Source: Bacteriovoracaceae bacterium UBA4097 (lineage in GTDB: Bacteria > Bdellovibrionota > Bacteriovoracia > Bacteriovoracales > Bacteriovoracaceae). Taken from it: a stretch of 42,470 bases of DNA. Of the stretch, positions 7,886 through 16,339 are shown one piece after another. Position 1 is the first letter of the stretch, and each line of letters opens with the position of its first letter. The translations under genes were made by a program, and so were the position numbers. The stretch spans positions 21,186-63,655 of the forward strand of contig DFXX01000057.1 in NCBI GenBank assembly GCA_002381765.1, written 5' to 3'. The notes below the pieces were generated by a model that was not told where the DNA came from, did not search any database, and saw only the letters and a program-made list of their open reading frames with translations.

Positions 7886-9624
7886 AAAAATTCTATCTCA
7901 TTCTTAGTGTCATTAGCTTCTTACTTTTGGGAGCAGCTTTCTGGAGTTGGCAAAAGTTAAACTTGATAGAGCAGAGTGAGACAACCTTAAAGCTAGCTTT
8001 AGATGATGTGGTTGAAAGCCTTGATCCCGTAAGTGCGTTTAGCGATGATGCCCTTGTGGTCTCAGCACAGGTGCTTGAACCACTTTATCAATATCACTAT
8101 CTCAAAAGACCTTATGAGGTTGAGTCACTGGTTTCTCAAGGACTTCCCACTCTTCATAATGAAGGGAAGCTTGTTAGAATCAAAATAAAACAAGGCCTTT
8201 TTTATCATCCTCACCCAGCCTTTCGGGGGAAGAAAAGAGAACTAATGGCCCAGGATTTTGTTACTCAGTTCAAGCGACTGGCAATGGACTCCTTAAAAAG
8301 TCCTGGACAAGGTTTTTTTTCTGGATTGATTGAAGGCTTTACAGAATATGGAAAAAAGATTGGAAATGACTGGGAGAAATTACCTACCCAAGATTTGCCA
8401 GGAGTAAAGGCCATCGATGCATGGACGTTAGAGATTAGTTTGAAGCGCTCAGAGCCAAATCTCACTTATTATTTGGCAATGAATTTCACAGCTCCTGTTC
8501 CCTGGGAAATTGTTCGGCATCATAAGAATGACCTGAGTAAGATTTTGGTAGGAACGGGCCCCTATATATATCAAGGTTATAATGACCAGTTTTACCAAAT
8601 GGAAAAGAACCCTCATTACCGTCCTGAATTTTATCCTACTGCAGGAGATCGATTTGCTAATGTACAAAATCTTCTTGTTTCTTCAAAAGAAAGAATCCCC
8701 TTTATAAATAATGTCAGATTCTATGTTTCTTCTAATGAAAGGGGGCGATGGGACCAGTTTATTCATAAGGAAATTGACTTACTCAATGTTCCCAAAACTT
8801 TTATACCTTTACTCTATGATGAGAAGGGTCAAATAAATCATGAACTCAAAGAAAATAATGTTGAACTCAAACACTTTCCAATACTTGCAAATCGCTGGTT
8901 GGCCTTCAATATGAAAGACCCATTGGTGGGAAGGAATCTTTATCTTCGACGCGCCATTGCTTTTGCCATAGATTATTCAAAATATATTGAACTTTTGTCT
9001 CAGAATACAAATCTTAGGGCAAATAGCATCCTCGTTCCTGGTATTTCTGGTTACCGACCAACCCAGGAATTTCGCTTTAAGTATGATCCAGAGCTGGCCA
9101 GGAAATATCTTAAAATGGCAGGTTTTACATCTCCTGAGAAGATGCCCACCATCACCTATTCAACCAGAGGTAATCAGGGAATCAGCCTTGTTGAAGCCAA
9201 TTTTATCAAAGAGATGCTTGAAGCGATTGGTCTAAAAGTAAACATCCAAGTACTTAGTTTTTCCGAATTCCTGACTAAAGGTCGAGCGGGAGAGCTGATG
9301 TTTTTTACAGATAATTGGATGTTTGATTATCCAAATGGAGAGAACATATTGCAATTATTGGTTTCTCAGAACTTCCCAGGTATCAATAAAGCAGCTTATT
9401 CCAATCCTGCTGTAGATAAACTGTATTTAGAATTGAAAGAAAGCGTAAGCACTGAAGAAAGAGAAAAAATCATTCATAAGATCGAGGAGCTAGTCTTTGA
9501 AGATCTTCCCTGGATACCCATGATGTATGAGAGCACCTTTATTCTGCATTACCCCCAAATAAAGAACTACCGTAAGTCCTCTATCATCAGAAATTATGTA
9601 AAATACCTGAAAGTCATTCGCTGA
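7882..9624 (+). CDS. Family 5 (OppA/DppA-like) extracellular solute-binding protein, membrane-anchored
   Basis: A 580-residue protein. Residues 5-24 form a hydrophobic N-terminal segment without a lipobox or clear cleavage site, so it is probably anchored in the inner membrane facing the periplasm. The rest is a family 5 substrate-binding protein: 'VVESLDPVSAFSDDALVVSAQVLEPLYQY' near the start, 'VGTGPYIYQGYN' in the middle, and 'NLYLRRAIAFAIDYSKYIELL' with later C-terminal motifs. These proteins bind peptides or other large solutes for ABC uptake. No permease or ATPase is adjacent; the partner gene is the overlapping FAD oxidase, suggesting capture and breakdown of an amino compound. Confidence 0.88.
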   Translation: MKKFYLILSVISFLLLGAAFWSWQKLNLIEQSETTLKLALDDVVESLDPVSAFSDDALVVSAQVLEPLYQYHYLKRPYEVESLVSQGLPTLHNEGKLVRIKIKQGLFYHPHPAFRGKKRELMAQDFVTQFKRLAMDSLKSPGQGFFSGLIEGFTEYGKKIGNDWEKLPTQDLPGVKAIDAWTLEISLKRSEPNLTYYLAMNFTAPVPWEIVRHHKNDLSKILVGTGPYIYQGYNDQFYQMEKNPHYRPEFYPTAGDRFANVQNLLVSSKERIPFINNVRFYVSSNERGRWDQFIHKEIDLLNVPKTFIPLLYDEKGQINHELKENNVELKHFPILANRWLAFNMKDPLVGRNLYLRRAIAFAIDYSKYIELLSQNTNLRANSILVPGISGYRPTQEFRFKYDPELARKYLKMAGFTSPEKMPTITYSTRGNQGISLVEANFIKEMLEAIGLKVNIQVLSFSEFLTKGRAGELMFFTDNWMFDYPNGENILQLLVSQNFPGINKAAYSNPAVDKLYLELKESVSTEEREKIIHKIEELVFEDLPWIPMMYESTFILHYPQIKNYRKSSIIRNYVKYLKVIR

Positions 9625-9731
9625 TAGGCGAGCTTTAAGCTATATCATTAAAATAGGGCTGCCATTCTCTACTATTGCCGAGATTCACTTGCTTCGTTAT
9701 GATTGATTCTCATTCATCAAGAGGTTTTTAA

Positions 9732-10217
9732 TTGAAAGTTTTGTTCCTATTCATGGCACTTCTTCTCGGCAGTAGTGGCCAATCACTACATGCTCAATTA
9801 TTAAAAGAAAAGGTACTTATTGGAAGAGTGGAATGGGTTCATCTTCCAGGTCTGAATGTTAAGCACCGTTCACGAATTGATACAGGTGCCAAAACAACTT
9901 CCATGCATGCTTCTAATATTGAAGAAGTTCAACAAGGTAATGAACTCTTTATCAAGTTTCAAACTATTGATGGAGAAGGAAACACCGTTGATGTTCTTCG
10001 TAAAGTGGACTCCACTCAGAAGGTTTCTAATGCAGGCGGCTTAGTTACCAAGAGATACGTCATAAAAGAAAAAGTTAAACTAGGTAATATCGAGCGGGAA
10101 ATACTGATAAACCTCAATGATAGAACCAAAATGGAATATAAGTTTCTGGTTGGTCGAAACCTTCTCCTGGGCCGCTTCATTGTCGATGTTGCTCGCTCAC
10201 ATGTCTTAGGTGATTAA
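9732..10217 (+). CDS. Exported retropepsin-like 'ATP-dependent Zn protease' family protein (PF05618)
   Basis: A 161-residue protein with a signal peptide (1-21, cleaving near LHA-Q). The core 'GRVEWVHLPGLNVKHRSRIDTGAKTTSMHA' includes the retropepsin-like Asp50-Thr-Gly signature of this family, once annotated as zinc proteases and linked to RimK-type ligases. Start: TTG at 9732 with AGAGG 7 nt upstream. It is followed after 4 nt by the 7TM inactive-transglutaminase gene and then the ATP-grasp gene, a trio repeatedly found together in proteobacteria. The secretion signal implies that this member works in the periplasm. The real substrate is not known to me. Confidence 0.85.
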   Translation: MKVLFLFMALLLGSSGQSLHAQLLKEKVLIGRVEWVHLPGLNVKHRSRIDTGAKTTSMHASNIEEVQQGNELFIKFQTIDGEGNTVDVLRKVDSTQKVSNAGGLVTKRYVIKEKVKLGNIEREILINLNDRTKMEYKFLVGRNLLLGRFIVDVARSHVLGD

Positions 10218-10221
10218 ATAA

Positions 10222-11823
10222 ATGAAAAAAGCAATTGTGATTTTTACTGCAGGGCTAATCCTTATTCCTTTAGGCCTCCTGTACTATAAGGCAAAGGTTT
10301 TAAATCTCTCCCTCTTGCCTCAAATGGTTGATGATGTTTGGAATTTTCATCTCTCAATTAAACCCAAAGGTGAATCTAGGACTTTTACTTTTCCTATTCC
10401 ACGACCATCCCCCGGGATAAAAATCACTGATGAGAAGTTGGGCGCTAAAGGTTCAGAAGTTTTTATCGATTCTAGCTCTGACAGTAATCTCGCGACATGG
10501 ACTGCTAAAGAGCCCTTCCAAGACAAGGTGTCTTACTCTGCAAGAATTGATCTTAGTCCAATCATCATTGAGAACATTCCTAAGGACTATACGGTTAGCT
10601 ATCCCAAGGGGCTTAAAAAGTATCTGAAAGTTCCAGAACTATCACCCGAAGATATAGAAGCACTGGAGTCCCTTGAAAAAGCAATCCTGGAAGGAAATGA
10701 GGACAAAACCAGTGTCGTCAGAAAAATCTACTACTATGTAGAAGAAGAAATTCGTCGAAACTTTACCAGAAGAACGATCTATGAAGCCCTTACTTCAGGC
10801 AAAGGGTCTCCCTTAACCAAGGCCAAGATTTTTAACATCATGGCGCGAAGAAAGAATGTTCCTTCCCGAATTGTAGTCATGGTCAAAATGCCTGATATTC
10901 GTCCAGGCGTTGACAATGGTAAACTACGATTTACTTATTCCAATGAGGTCTTTCTTAGTAATCGCTGGATCCCTGTTGATACCAATTCAGGGCTTTTTGG
11001 AGAAAGAGCTGACACTCATCTCGTGATTCATCGTAACTTTGATGAAGTTGAGAAATTAATCTCAAAAAAATATGCGACCTACACCATTCAAGCAGAGCGG
11101 GCCATCATCAATCGCTATAATCGTGCCGAGTTTAGTAAGGAGGTGCTGAAGTCTGATTCTATATTTTCTCGATTAAGTCTTTATCGTTTGCCTTTACCTC
11201 TGCAGACGATGTTTATGACTATTCTTTTGATTCCACTGGGAACTCTCGTCTTATCACTAGCAAGAAACATCATCGGTATTCCTACCTTTGGTATTTTTAC
11301 TCCCATCATTTTAACTCTCTTTTTCAGAGAAACATCCTTTGGATTTGGAATGCTGTTTTTTGGAGTGGTGATTCTGGTCGGTATCTTTGAGAGATATATT
11401 CTGGACAAATTCTACCTCTTGGCCGTTCCACGTCTCTCTATTCTCCTGACATTAGTGATTATGCTAATGATGGGCTATACCTTGTTTAGTGCTGATACCA
11501 TAATATCTCAGAAGCATTTAGCTTTCTTTCCAATCGTGATTGTGACCACTAATATTGAGCGTCTCTCCATTATGATCGCGGAAGAAGGACTTTTTAATAC
11601 GCTTAAAACTCTCTTAGGAACCTTAGTCATCGCAATCCTTGGCTATTTCCTTTATGCCATTAATGCTCTTGAAATGTTGATGTTTACCAATCCAGAACTT
11701 CTTTTTTCCATCATTGGCTGCTTGATTCTTATCGGCAAATATAAGGGTTACAGACTTTCAGAGTTTATCCGTTTCCGTGATCTGGTGAAGCAAAAGAAAA
11801 GGCTGGAGGCTTCCTCTAAATGA
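10222..11823 (+). CDS. Inactive transglutaminase fused to a 7TM domain
   Basis: A 533-residue membrane protein. One N-terminal helix (4-24) is followed by a periplasmic region; residues 150-270 have the transglutaminase-like fold, but the spot where the catalytic Cys should be reads 'GSPLTKAKIFNIMARRKNVPSRIV', with no Cys, so it is a non-catalytic copy. About seven helices follow from residue 330 to the end, starting 'LQTMFMTILLIPLGTLVLSL' and including the motif 'NIIGIPTFGIFTPIIL'. The stop overlaps the ATP-grasp start (ATGA). The family is expected to act as a membrane platform for the adjacent protease-like and ligase proteins. Confidence 0.88.
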   Translation: MKKAIVIFTAGLILIPLGLLYYKAKVLNLSLLPQMVDDVWNFHLSIKPKGESRTFTFPIPRPSPGIKITDEKLGAKGSEVFIDSSSDSNLATWTAKEPFQDKVSYSARIDLSPIIIENIPKDYTVSYPKGLKKYLKVPELSPEDIEALESLEKAILEGNEDKTSVVRKIYYYVEEEIRRNFTRRTIYEALTSGKGSPLTKAKIFNIMARRKNVPSRIVVMVKMPDIRPGVDNGKLRFTYSNEVFLSNRWIPVDTNSGLFGERADTHLVIHRNFDEVEKLISKKYATYTIQAERAIINRYNRAEFSKEVLKSDSIFSRLSLYRLPLPLQTMFMTILLIPLGTLVLSLARNIIGIPTFGIFTPIILTLFFRETSFGFGMLFFGVVILVGIFERYILDKFYLLAVPRLSILLTLVIMLMMGYTLFSADTIISQKHLAFFPIVIVTTNIERLSIMIAEEGLFNTLKTLLGTLVIAILGYFLYAINALEMLMFTNPELLFSIIGCLILIGKYKGYRLSEFIRFRDLVKQKKRLEASSK

Positions 11824-12773
11824 TTTTCAAAGACCTGACAAATATGGGAATTCTCGGAATCAACAATAGGGTGGGGCGCTACATCTTACGGCACAATAAA
11901 CGTAAGAATTATCCACTTGTGGATAATAAAGTCTTAACCGCTCAACGAGCTGAAGCTTGGGGGATTGCCATGCCCGAGAACTATATTGTTATTGAAAACT
12001 ACGGTTCATTAAAAAATCTTCACCACCGCTTAGAAAAGTACAATTCATTTGTTATCAAGCCTGCTAAAGGCTCACAAGGAAACGGAATTGTCGTGATTAA
12101 GGAAATCATTCGGGAAGAAAAAGATGGTGAGGTTGAGCTTTTTTTCCGCCGCTCTAATGACCGTTTGATGAATATCGAAGAGGTTAAGCATCACATTTCC
12201 GGCATTCTTTCGGGCCTTTATTCCTTGGCCGGACAAAGTGATATTGCCATCATTCAGGAAAAAATTGATAAGCATCCTGTTTTTGATGATTATTCTTATG
12301 GAGGAATTCCTGACATCAGAGTCATTGTTTTTGAAGGCTATCCAGTTATGAGTATGGTGAGACTGCCTACTAAATCCTCTGATGGAAGGGCCAATCTTCA
12401 TCAAGGAGCAATTGGCGCAGGAATTGATCTCTCTACCGGGCATACCAATAATGCAGTTATTAGAAATCAAGTCATAGAAGTTCATCCAGATACTGGAAGT
12501 AAGCTTTCCAATCTACAACTTCCTTATTGGAGAGAAGTCTTGGAACTAGCTGCTCAATGCTATGACATGGTGGATTTAGGTTATCTTGGGGCAGATATCG
12601 TCCTGACTCAAGACAAGGGACCGATCATACTGGAGTTAAATGCCAGACCAGGTTTGGGTATTCAAATTGCAAATCTTGCAGGCCTTGTACCAAGGCTTGA
12701 AAAAATAAGAGCAGAAATTCCTAAAAATCTTTCTGCTAAAGAAAGAGTTGATTTCAGTATGAAAAACTTCTAA
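11820..12773 (+). CDS. ATP-grasp ligase, alpha-L-glutamate-ligase-like
   Basis: A 317-residue ATP-grasp enzyme of the type paired with 7TM transglutaminases. Nucleotide-binding parts are 'FVIKPAKGSQGNGIVVI' and 'IIQEKID'; the metal and catalytic end is 'LGADIVLTQDKGPIILELNARPGLGIQIAN'. ATP-grasp enzymes join a carboxylate to an amine through an acyl phosphate, so peptide or amino-acid ligation is expected, in the cytoplasm. It is translationally coupled to the 7TM gene, and its 3' end overlaps the convergent dus gene by 4 nt. The acceptor is unknown. Confidence 0.88.
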   Translation: MIFKDLTNMGILGINNRVGRYILRHNKRKNYPLVDNKVLTAQRAEAWGIAMPENYIVIENYGSLKNLHHRLEKYNSFVIKPAKGSQGNGIVVIKEIIREEKDGEVELFFRRSNDRLMNIEEVKHHISGILSGLYSLAGQSDIAIIQEKIDKHPVFDDYSYGGIPDIRVIVFEGYPVMSMVRLPTKSSDGRANLHQGAIGAGIDLSTGHTNNAVIRNQVIEVHPDTGSKLSNLQLPYWREVLELAAQCYDMVDLGYLGADIVLTQDKGPIILELNARPGLGIQIANLAGLVPRLEKIRAEIPKNLSAKERVDFSMKNF

Positions 12774-13747
12774 AGGCTTTCAATCAAAGAGAAAAATTCC
12801 GGAACAGTTTGAGTTAGCATCAACCTTCTTCTTAAGGTTTCACCGTTCTCCACGGTATTCACCATATACTTGGAAATGGCCTTACTCTGTTTTAAGAGGC
12901 CCCTCATAGAAACATTTTCATTCTCAAGTAGTGCCCGGTATTCATTAAAGAAGTTCTTCATTTTTTGAAATCGTTCCTGGTCGGTTTCTTTGAAGATGCC
13001 ACGGCGATAATCCTGGGCCATCCAAGGTGATTTAAGAGCACCTCGCGCCACCATGACTCCGTGGCAGCCGGTCTCATTCAGCATTCTATCGATATCTTCT
13101 GTATTCCAGACATCACCGTTTCCGATAATGGGTACCTTTGAAATCTGTACGGCTTTTTTGATAAAGCTCCAGTCGGCCGGCTCCTTATACATTTGTTCTC
13201 GAGTTCTTCCATGGACAGTTATAAGTTCAACACCAACATCATTCAGAAGCCTAATTGTATCTTCAAAGAAGACAGAGTCACTGTAGCCGATCCTGATCTT
13301 GGCCGAAAGACGGCCCTTGAAATTATCCCTAATGGATTTCATGAGTGGGGCCAGGCTTTCGAGGTCTCTGAGGAGTGAAGAGCCGCCGCCATTTTTACAA
13401 ACAGTCGGTGAGGGACACCCTAGATTTACATCCATCCAAGGGATATCGAGACTATCAACATCCTTAACCATTTCCACCGTGAAGGCGCGATGTGAAGTTA
13501 GAATTTGGTAAAGTGTTTTTTCTTTTACCCATCCAATCTCATAGAGATCACGCCCGATATGGCGAACAAGATGCTTTACCGGATAGCGACCCGCTGAAGG
13601 CACTCTTAAAAAATCACACGCGAGATAATCCCACTCTGGATAGAGCTTAAGAATTGTCTTGCGAAAAGTCTCATCGGTGATCCCTTCCATAGGAGCAAAA
13701 AAGAGGGCCCCATAGGGAATGGGAGGGAGTTCTATTTTCATATTCAT
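12770..13747 (-). CDS. tRNA-dihydrouridine synthase family protein
   Basis: A 325-residue flavin enzyme of the Dus family, which reduces uridine in tRNA. Seen: the opening 'FAPMEGITDETFRK', the catalytic loop 'DVNLGCPSPTVCKNGGGSSLL' with proton donor Cys111, the phosphate/FMN-binding 'SAKIRIG' and 'ELITVHGRTREQMY', and 'VPIIGNGDVWN'. Length fits DusA/B/C; the subfamily cannot be fixed, though the short spacing and the context resemble DusC-like proteins. The start (ATG at 13747) lacks a clear Shine-Dalgarno, and ATG at codon 3 is an alternative. Confidence 0.92.
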   Translation of the reverse strand: MNMKIELPPIPYGALFFAPMEGITDETFRKTILKLYPEWDYLACDFLRVPSAGRYPVKHLVRHIGRDLYEIGWVKEKTLYQILTSHRAFTVEMVKDVDSLDIPWMDVNLGCPSPTVCKNGGGSSLLRDLESLAPLMKSIRDNFKGRLSAKIRIGYSDSVFFEDTIRLLNDVGVELITVHGRTREQMYKEPADWSFIKKAVQISKVPIIGNGDVWNTEDIDRMLNETGCHGVMVARGALKSPWMAQDYRRGIFKETDQERFQKMKNFFNEYRALLENENVSMRGLLKQSKAISKYMVNTVENGETLRRRLMLTQTVPEFFSLIESL

Positions 13748-13774
13748 GGTGACGCTGTGTGTACCAAACCAGAG

Positions 13775-14185
13775 CTAAGAAAGCAATGTCACCACTAGTT
13801 TTCTTGGAGTCGCCTCGTCCCTGAATTCACATAGATAAATTCCCTGCCAAGTACCTAAATTGAGCTTGCCGTTAGTGATAGGAATGCTAAGAGAGCTTCC
13901 CGCTAGGACTGCTTTTATATGAGCTGGCATATCATCAGGGCCTTCTAGTGTATGTTGATAAAAGGGCTGATTCTCAGGAGCAAGTTGATCAAAAGCTTTA
14001 TCCATATCAAGCCTGACTGAGGGGTCTGCGTTTTCATTAACCGCCAGAGCAGCTGAGGTATGCTGAATGAAAATGTGCAGAAGACCCGATTGTGGCAACT
14101 CGGGCAAGAGCTTCTCAATCTCACGGGTAATGAGATGGAAGCCTTTGGGAAATTTGGGAAGAGTTATTAAATATTGATCCGCCAT
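13775..14185 (-). CDS. yjbQ: YjbQ/UPF0047 family protein
   Basis: A 136-residue UPF0047 protein. The family hallmarks are all present: 'IFIQHTSAALAVNENADPSVRLDM', 'HTLEGPDDMPAHIKA' and 'LGTWQGIYLCEFRD'. The E. coli homologue can act as a weak thiamine-phosphate synthase, but the physiological role is unsettled. No Shine-Dalgarno is visible; the ATG lies just after the terminator-like hairpin of bfr, so it may be read through from there or initiate inefficiently. dus lies 27 nt downstream on the same strand. Confidence 0.93.
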   Translation of the reverse strand: MADQYLITLPKFPKGFHLITREIEKLLPELPQSGLLHIFIQHTSAALAVNENADPSVRLDMDKAFDQLAPENQPFYQHTLEGPDDMPAHIKAVLAGSSLSIPITNGKLNLGTWQGIYLCEFRDEATPRKLVVTLLS

Positions 14186-14186
14186 A

Positions 14187-14211
14187 AAATAAAAGGCCCC
14201 TATAGGGGCCT
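14187..14211 (-). terminator. Intrinsic terminator after bacterioferritin
   Basis: On the minus strand AGGCCCC-TATA-GGGGCCT forms a perfect 7-bp GC-rich stem with a 4-nt loop, followed by TTTATTTT. It lies directly between the bfr stop (14226) and the yjbQ start (14185), with the T-run running into the yjbQ leader. This separates iron storage from the downstream yjbQ-dus pair. Confidence 0.8.
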
Positions 14212-14225
14212 CTCGTGTTTAGAAA

Positions 14226-14711
14226 TTATTCTGGTCCATTGTCTGGTTCAATTTGCGACTGCATGTAGTTCTGAATACCCAAGGCCTTGATAAGGTCCCT
14301 TTGAGTTTCAAGCCAGTCGATGTGATGTTCTTCAGATTTTAAAATCGATAAGAATAAATCGCGGGTAGCAAAGTCCTGCTCCTTTTCTGCCAATTGAATA
14401 CACTGCTTTAAATTTGGAACAGCATCGTATTCAACTTCTAGATCTGCATCCACGATCTCCGTGACATTCTGACCCACTTTGATCTTGTTCAGTTTTTGAA
14501 CGTTTGGAAGACCTTCTAAGAAGAGGATTCTTTTAATAAGAGCATCAGCATGTTTCATTTCATCGATGGAAGCTGCGTATTCTAATTTTCCAATTTTCTC
14601 TAGTCCCCAGTCCTGAAGCATACGGGCGTGAAGAAAGTATTGGTTAATGGCAGTAAGTTCTTTAGTTAAGACGGAATTTAATGCGTCGATTATTGCGGTT
14701 GAGCCTTTCAT
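14226..14711 (-). CDS. bfr: Bacterioferritin
   Basis: A 161-residue bacterioferritin, an iron-storage cage subunit with a haem between dimers. All ferroxidase ligands are visible: Glu18 (LTKELTAINQYF), Glu51 and His54 (SIDEMKHAD), Glu94, Glu127 and His130 (SEEHHIDWLE). The haem-ligand Met52 is present. The Shine-Dalgarno GAGGTGATTT precedes the ATG. It lies 78 nt downstream of bfd on the same strand, so storage protein and iron-release ferredoxin are likely co-expressed. Confidence 0.97.
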   Translation of the reverse strand: MKGSTAIIDALNSVLTKELTAINQYFLHARMLQDWGLEKIGKLEYAASIDEMKHADALIKRILFLEGLPNVQKLNKIKVGQNVTEIVDADLEVEYDAVPNLKQCIQLAEKEQDFATRDLFLSILKSEEHHIDWLETQRDLIKALGIQNYMQSQIEPDNGPE

Positions 14712-14789
14712 AAATCACCTCGAGCGAAAGCTAATATTGAAAGTGATTGTAGAAGAGGCGAAGGGATCTTGCAAAAGAGTTCAAGTGAC

Positions 14790-14996
14790 CTAAGATTTGT
14801 TTGAACTATCCTTCATTTCGTAAGGGCTTCTAGCGTTTTGTTCCAGAAGTGTGGAAACAGCGTCTTCAACGCAAGTGCCACAGTCAGACCCAACCCCGAG
14901 GGCCTTGAGAATTTCTTTGGGATTATTAGAATTCCTAGAGGTAACGGCCTCTTGGATTTGTTTTTCGGTGATGCCTTTGCAGATACAAACGTACAT
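14790..14996 (-). CDS. bfd: Bacterioferritin-associated ferredoxin
   Basis: A 68-residue [2Fe-2S] protein. Cys4, Cys6, Cys39 and Cys42 (MYVCICKG and GSDCGTCVED) give the C-x-C...C-x2-C pattern of the BFD-like domain. Bfd reduces the bacterioferritin core to release iron. I take the ATG at 14996: GTGAGG sits 8 nt before it and the protein then has the usual length. The longer frame reading upstream overlaps the promoter and the NUDIX gene and is not credible. It lies upstream of bfr. Confidence 0.93.
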   Translation of the reverse strand: MYVCICKGITEKQIQEAVTSRNSNNPKEILKALGVGSDCGTCVEDAVSTLLEQNARSPYEMKDSSNKS

Positions 14997-15018
14997 ATGA
15001 TGCCTCACAAGTGAATTC

Positions 15019-15047
15019 AGTATACACATGTTCGGCATAACTAACAA
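15019..15047 (-). promoter_or_regulatory. Putative bfd-bfr promoter
   Basis: On the minus strand TTGTTA (15042-15047) and TATACT (15019-15024) are separated by exactly 17 bp, a good sigma-70-type promoter, about 22 nt before the bfd start. It is the clearest promoter in the window. Regulation by iron is expected, but I see no certain Fur box. Confidence 0.6.
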
Positions 15048-15093
15048 ATGTTTTAGATAATAATGCAAAGTTTGGACGGTGCAACGTATTTTT

Positions 15094-15109
15094 GAGGGGT
15101 TAACCCCTC
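15094..15109. repeat. Perfect 16-bp palindrome GAGGGGTTAACCCCTC
   Basis: A perfect inverted repeat that includes the stop codon of the NUDIX gene (TTA at 15100-15102) and lies about 47 bp upstream of the bfd -35. As RNA it would fold into a 6-bp hairpin with a TTAA loop. There is no T-run on the minus strand, so it is not a normal terminator for NUDIX; an operator for bfd-bfr or an mRNA 3' hairpin are both possible. Confidence 0.5.
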
Positions 15110-15612
15110 TGCTTAAGGGTTTCAAAGAGTCGGAATATGCCCAAAGTTGACATGGACCAGCGGATTTCTTCCTTTTGCAGCATTTCATGGAGTTCCTGGA
15201 GAGTGAAGGCCTTGATAGCGAGGATGGTGTCTTCCCCATCGGGATTAGGAAGTTTGGAAGGTATAAGACCTTCGGCCAGATAAAAATATTGGGTATGATT
15301 GATGGTGCCTGATCCTTGTAGCATAAGAATCATTTCCATTTTTTTGGCCTTATAGCCAATCTCCTCCTGCATCTCTCTTTGAGCATTCTCTTCCGGAGAA
15401 CCTTTCTCATACTCTAAAATGCCTGAGACAGGCTTTAGACGATAGGGAGGAGATTCATGAGGGCGCTTTTCTTCAATTAAAAGAATTTTACCATCATCAG
15501 TCATAGGGAAGATGATGACTCCATGAGGAACATAGGCCCGCTCCCAAACGGTTTCTCCAATTTTCTCCTCGGTCACACGTATGATGTTCCCTTTATAGAC
15601 TTCGGTTTCCAT
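15100..15612 (-). CDS. NUDIX hydrolase
   Basis: A 170-residue NUDIX protein. The signature is 'SGILEYEKGSPEENAQREMQEEIGY'; the REMQEEIG core is intact, while the loop before it has one extra residue and Gly where Glu is usual. Overall it looks like the ADP-ribose/sugar-nucleotide pyrophosphatase branch, which cleaves X-linked nucleoside diphosphates. I chose the ATG at 15612; a GGAGG lies only 3 nt away, and it overlaps the esterase 3' end by 20 nt. A longer frame is open upstream to 15699. It follows the esterase in one operon. Confidence 0.85.
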   Translation of the reverse strand: METEVYKGNIIRVTEEKIGETVWERAYVPHGVIIFPMTDDGKILLIEEKRPHESPPYRLKPVSGILEYEKGSPEENAQREMQEEIGYKAKKMEMILMLQGSGTINHTQYFYLAEGLIPSKLPNPDGEDTILAIKAFTLQELHEMLQKEEIRWSMSTLGIFRLFETLKQRG

Positions 15613-16288
15613 ATGCCTCCAAGATTTCTTTAATTTTATGACCCATTGAGGGTGTAATTTCATGGGCAGCATCTTCGATGAGTTGCCACTGACATACAAT
15701 TCCCTTACTTCTTAAACCTTCTGCCTCTCGATGAGAGCTCTCGTGAGTTATGATGGTATCGAGCTTTCCATGAAGGCCTATGAGTGGAAATTTTAAGGTA
15801 TGGGTAATGAGCTGAGAGCGAAACTCACAGCCAAGACCGATGACTAATTTGGTTTCAGGGATATCACTTCCTAATAGGGGAGCAAGATAGCCTCCTTGAG
15901 AAAATCCGATAATCGTTAGAGGAAGTTTATCGGGATTTTTTTGCTTCAAAAGCTCATTCAGCCAGCTGCGGGCCATGTCCTGATTCAGGTAATAGTTCCT
16001 CTCAAATTTATCATAGAAGTACCAGCTGTAGCCCATGACCATTCGATTCTCTTTCTGTCTAGGCAGAGGGAAGGGAGCGTTAGGAGCGATGATAAGGGCA
16101 TCTTCCGGAAGGTAGGGAAGAAGTTTGCGGTAGATCCTACGACCTCTCTCGTTTAAACCATGAAGCAGAAGAATGACCTGTTGGGGATCCTTGGGAGAGC
16201 GAACCATGCCGTCCATGATGGCCAGGGCATGAAACTGCCATCTTTCTTCATTTTGTTCCTGTAATCTTTTCAAACTTGAGCACCTCAT
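15593..16288 (-). CDS. Carboxylesterase/phospholipase-type alpha/beta hydrolase
   Basis: A 231-residue alpha/beta hydrolase. 'VILLLHGLNERG' is the oxyanion region, 'GFSQGG' holds nucleophile Ser130, 'GKLDTII' holds Asp177 and 'DAAHEI' holds His209, the layout of the small carboxylesterase (Abhydrolase_2) family. Without a signal peptide it acts in the cytoplasm on short esters or lysophospholipids. No Shine-Dalgarno is seen; ATG at 16288 is preferred over a TTG two codons upstream. It is divergent from the next plus-strand gene (51 nt between starts). Confidence 0.85.
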   Translation of the reverse strand: MRCSSLKRLQEQNEERWQFHALAIMDGMVRSPKDPQQVILLLHGLNERGRRIYRKLLPYLPEDALIIAPNAPFPLPRQKENRMVMGYSWYFYDKFERNYYLNQDMARSWLNELLKQKNPDKLPLTIIGFSQGGYLAPLLGSDIPETKLVIGLGCEFRSQLITHTLKFPLIGLHGKLDTIITHESSHREAEGLRSKGIVCQWQLIEDAAHEITPSMGHKIKEILEAYGNRSL

Positions 16289-16339
16289 AAACAAAAGAAT
16301 CTCAATTCAATATAAAATATCTCCACTAAGGAGTCTCTC

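Noticed and set aside
8311..8320. Run of eight T in the substrate-binding protein gene
   Set aside because: Runs of T or A of this length recur in the window (for example near 23792) and fit the AT-rich background, unlike the C10 tract.
12072..12485. 137-codon minus-strand open frame inside the ATP-grasp gene
   Set aside because: It lies wholly antisense to a conserved ATP-grasp gene, has no ribosome site and no recognisable motif.
14997..15239. Upstream extension of the bfd frame
   Set aside because: It would cover the promoter and part of the NUDIX gene, and the standard 68-residue Bfd begins at 14996.
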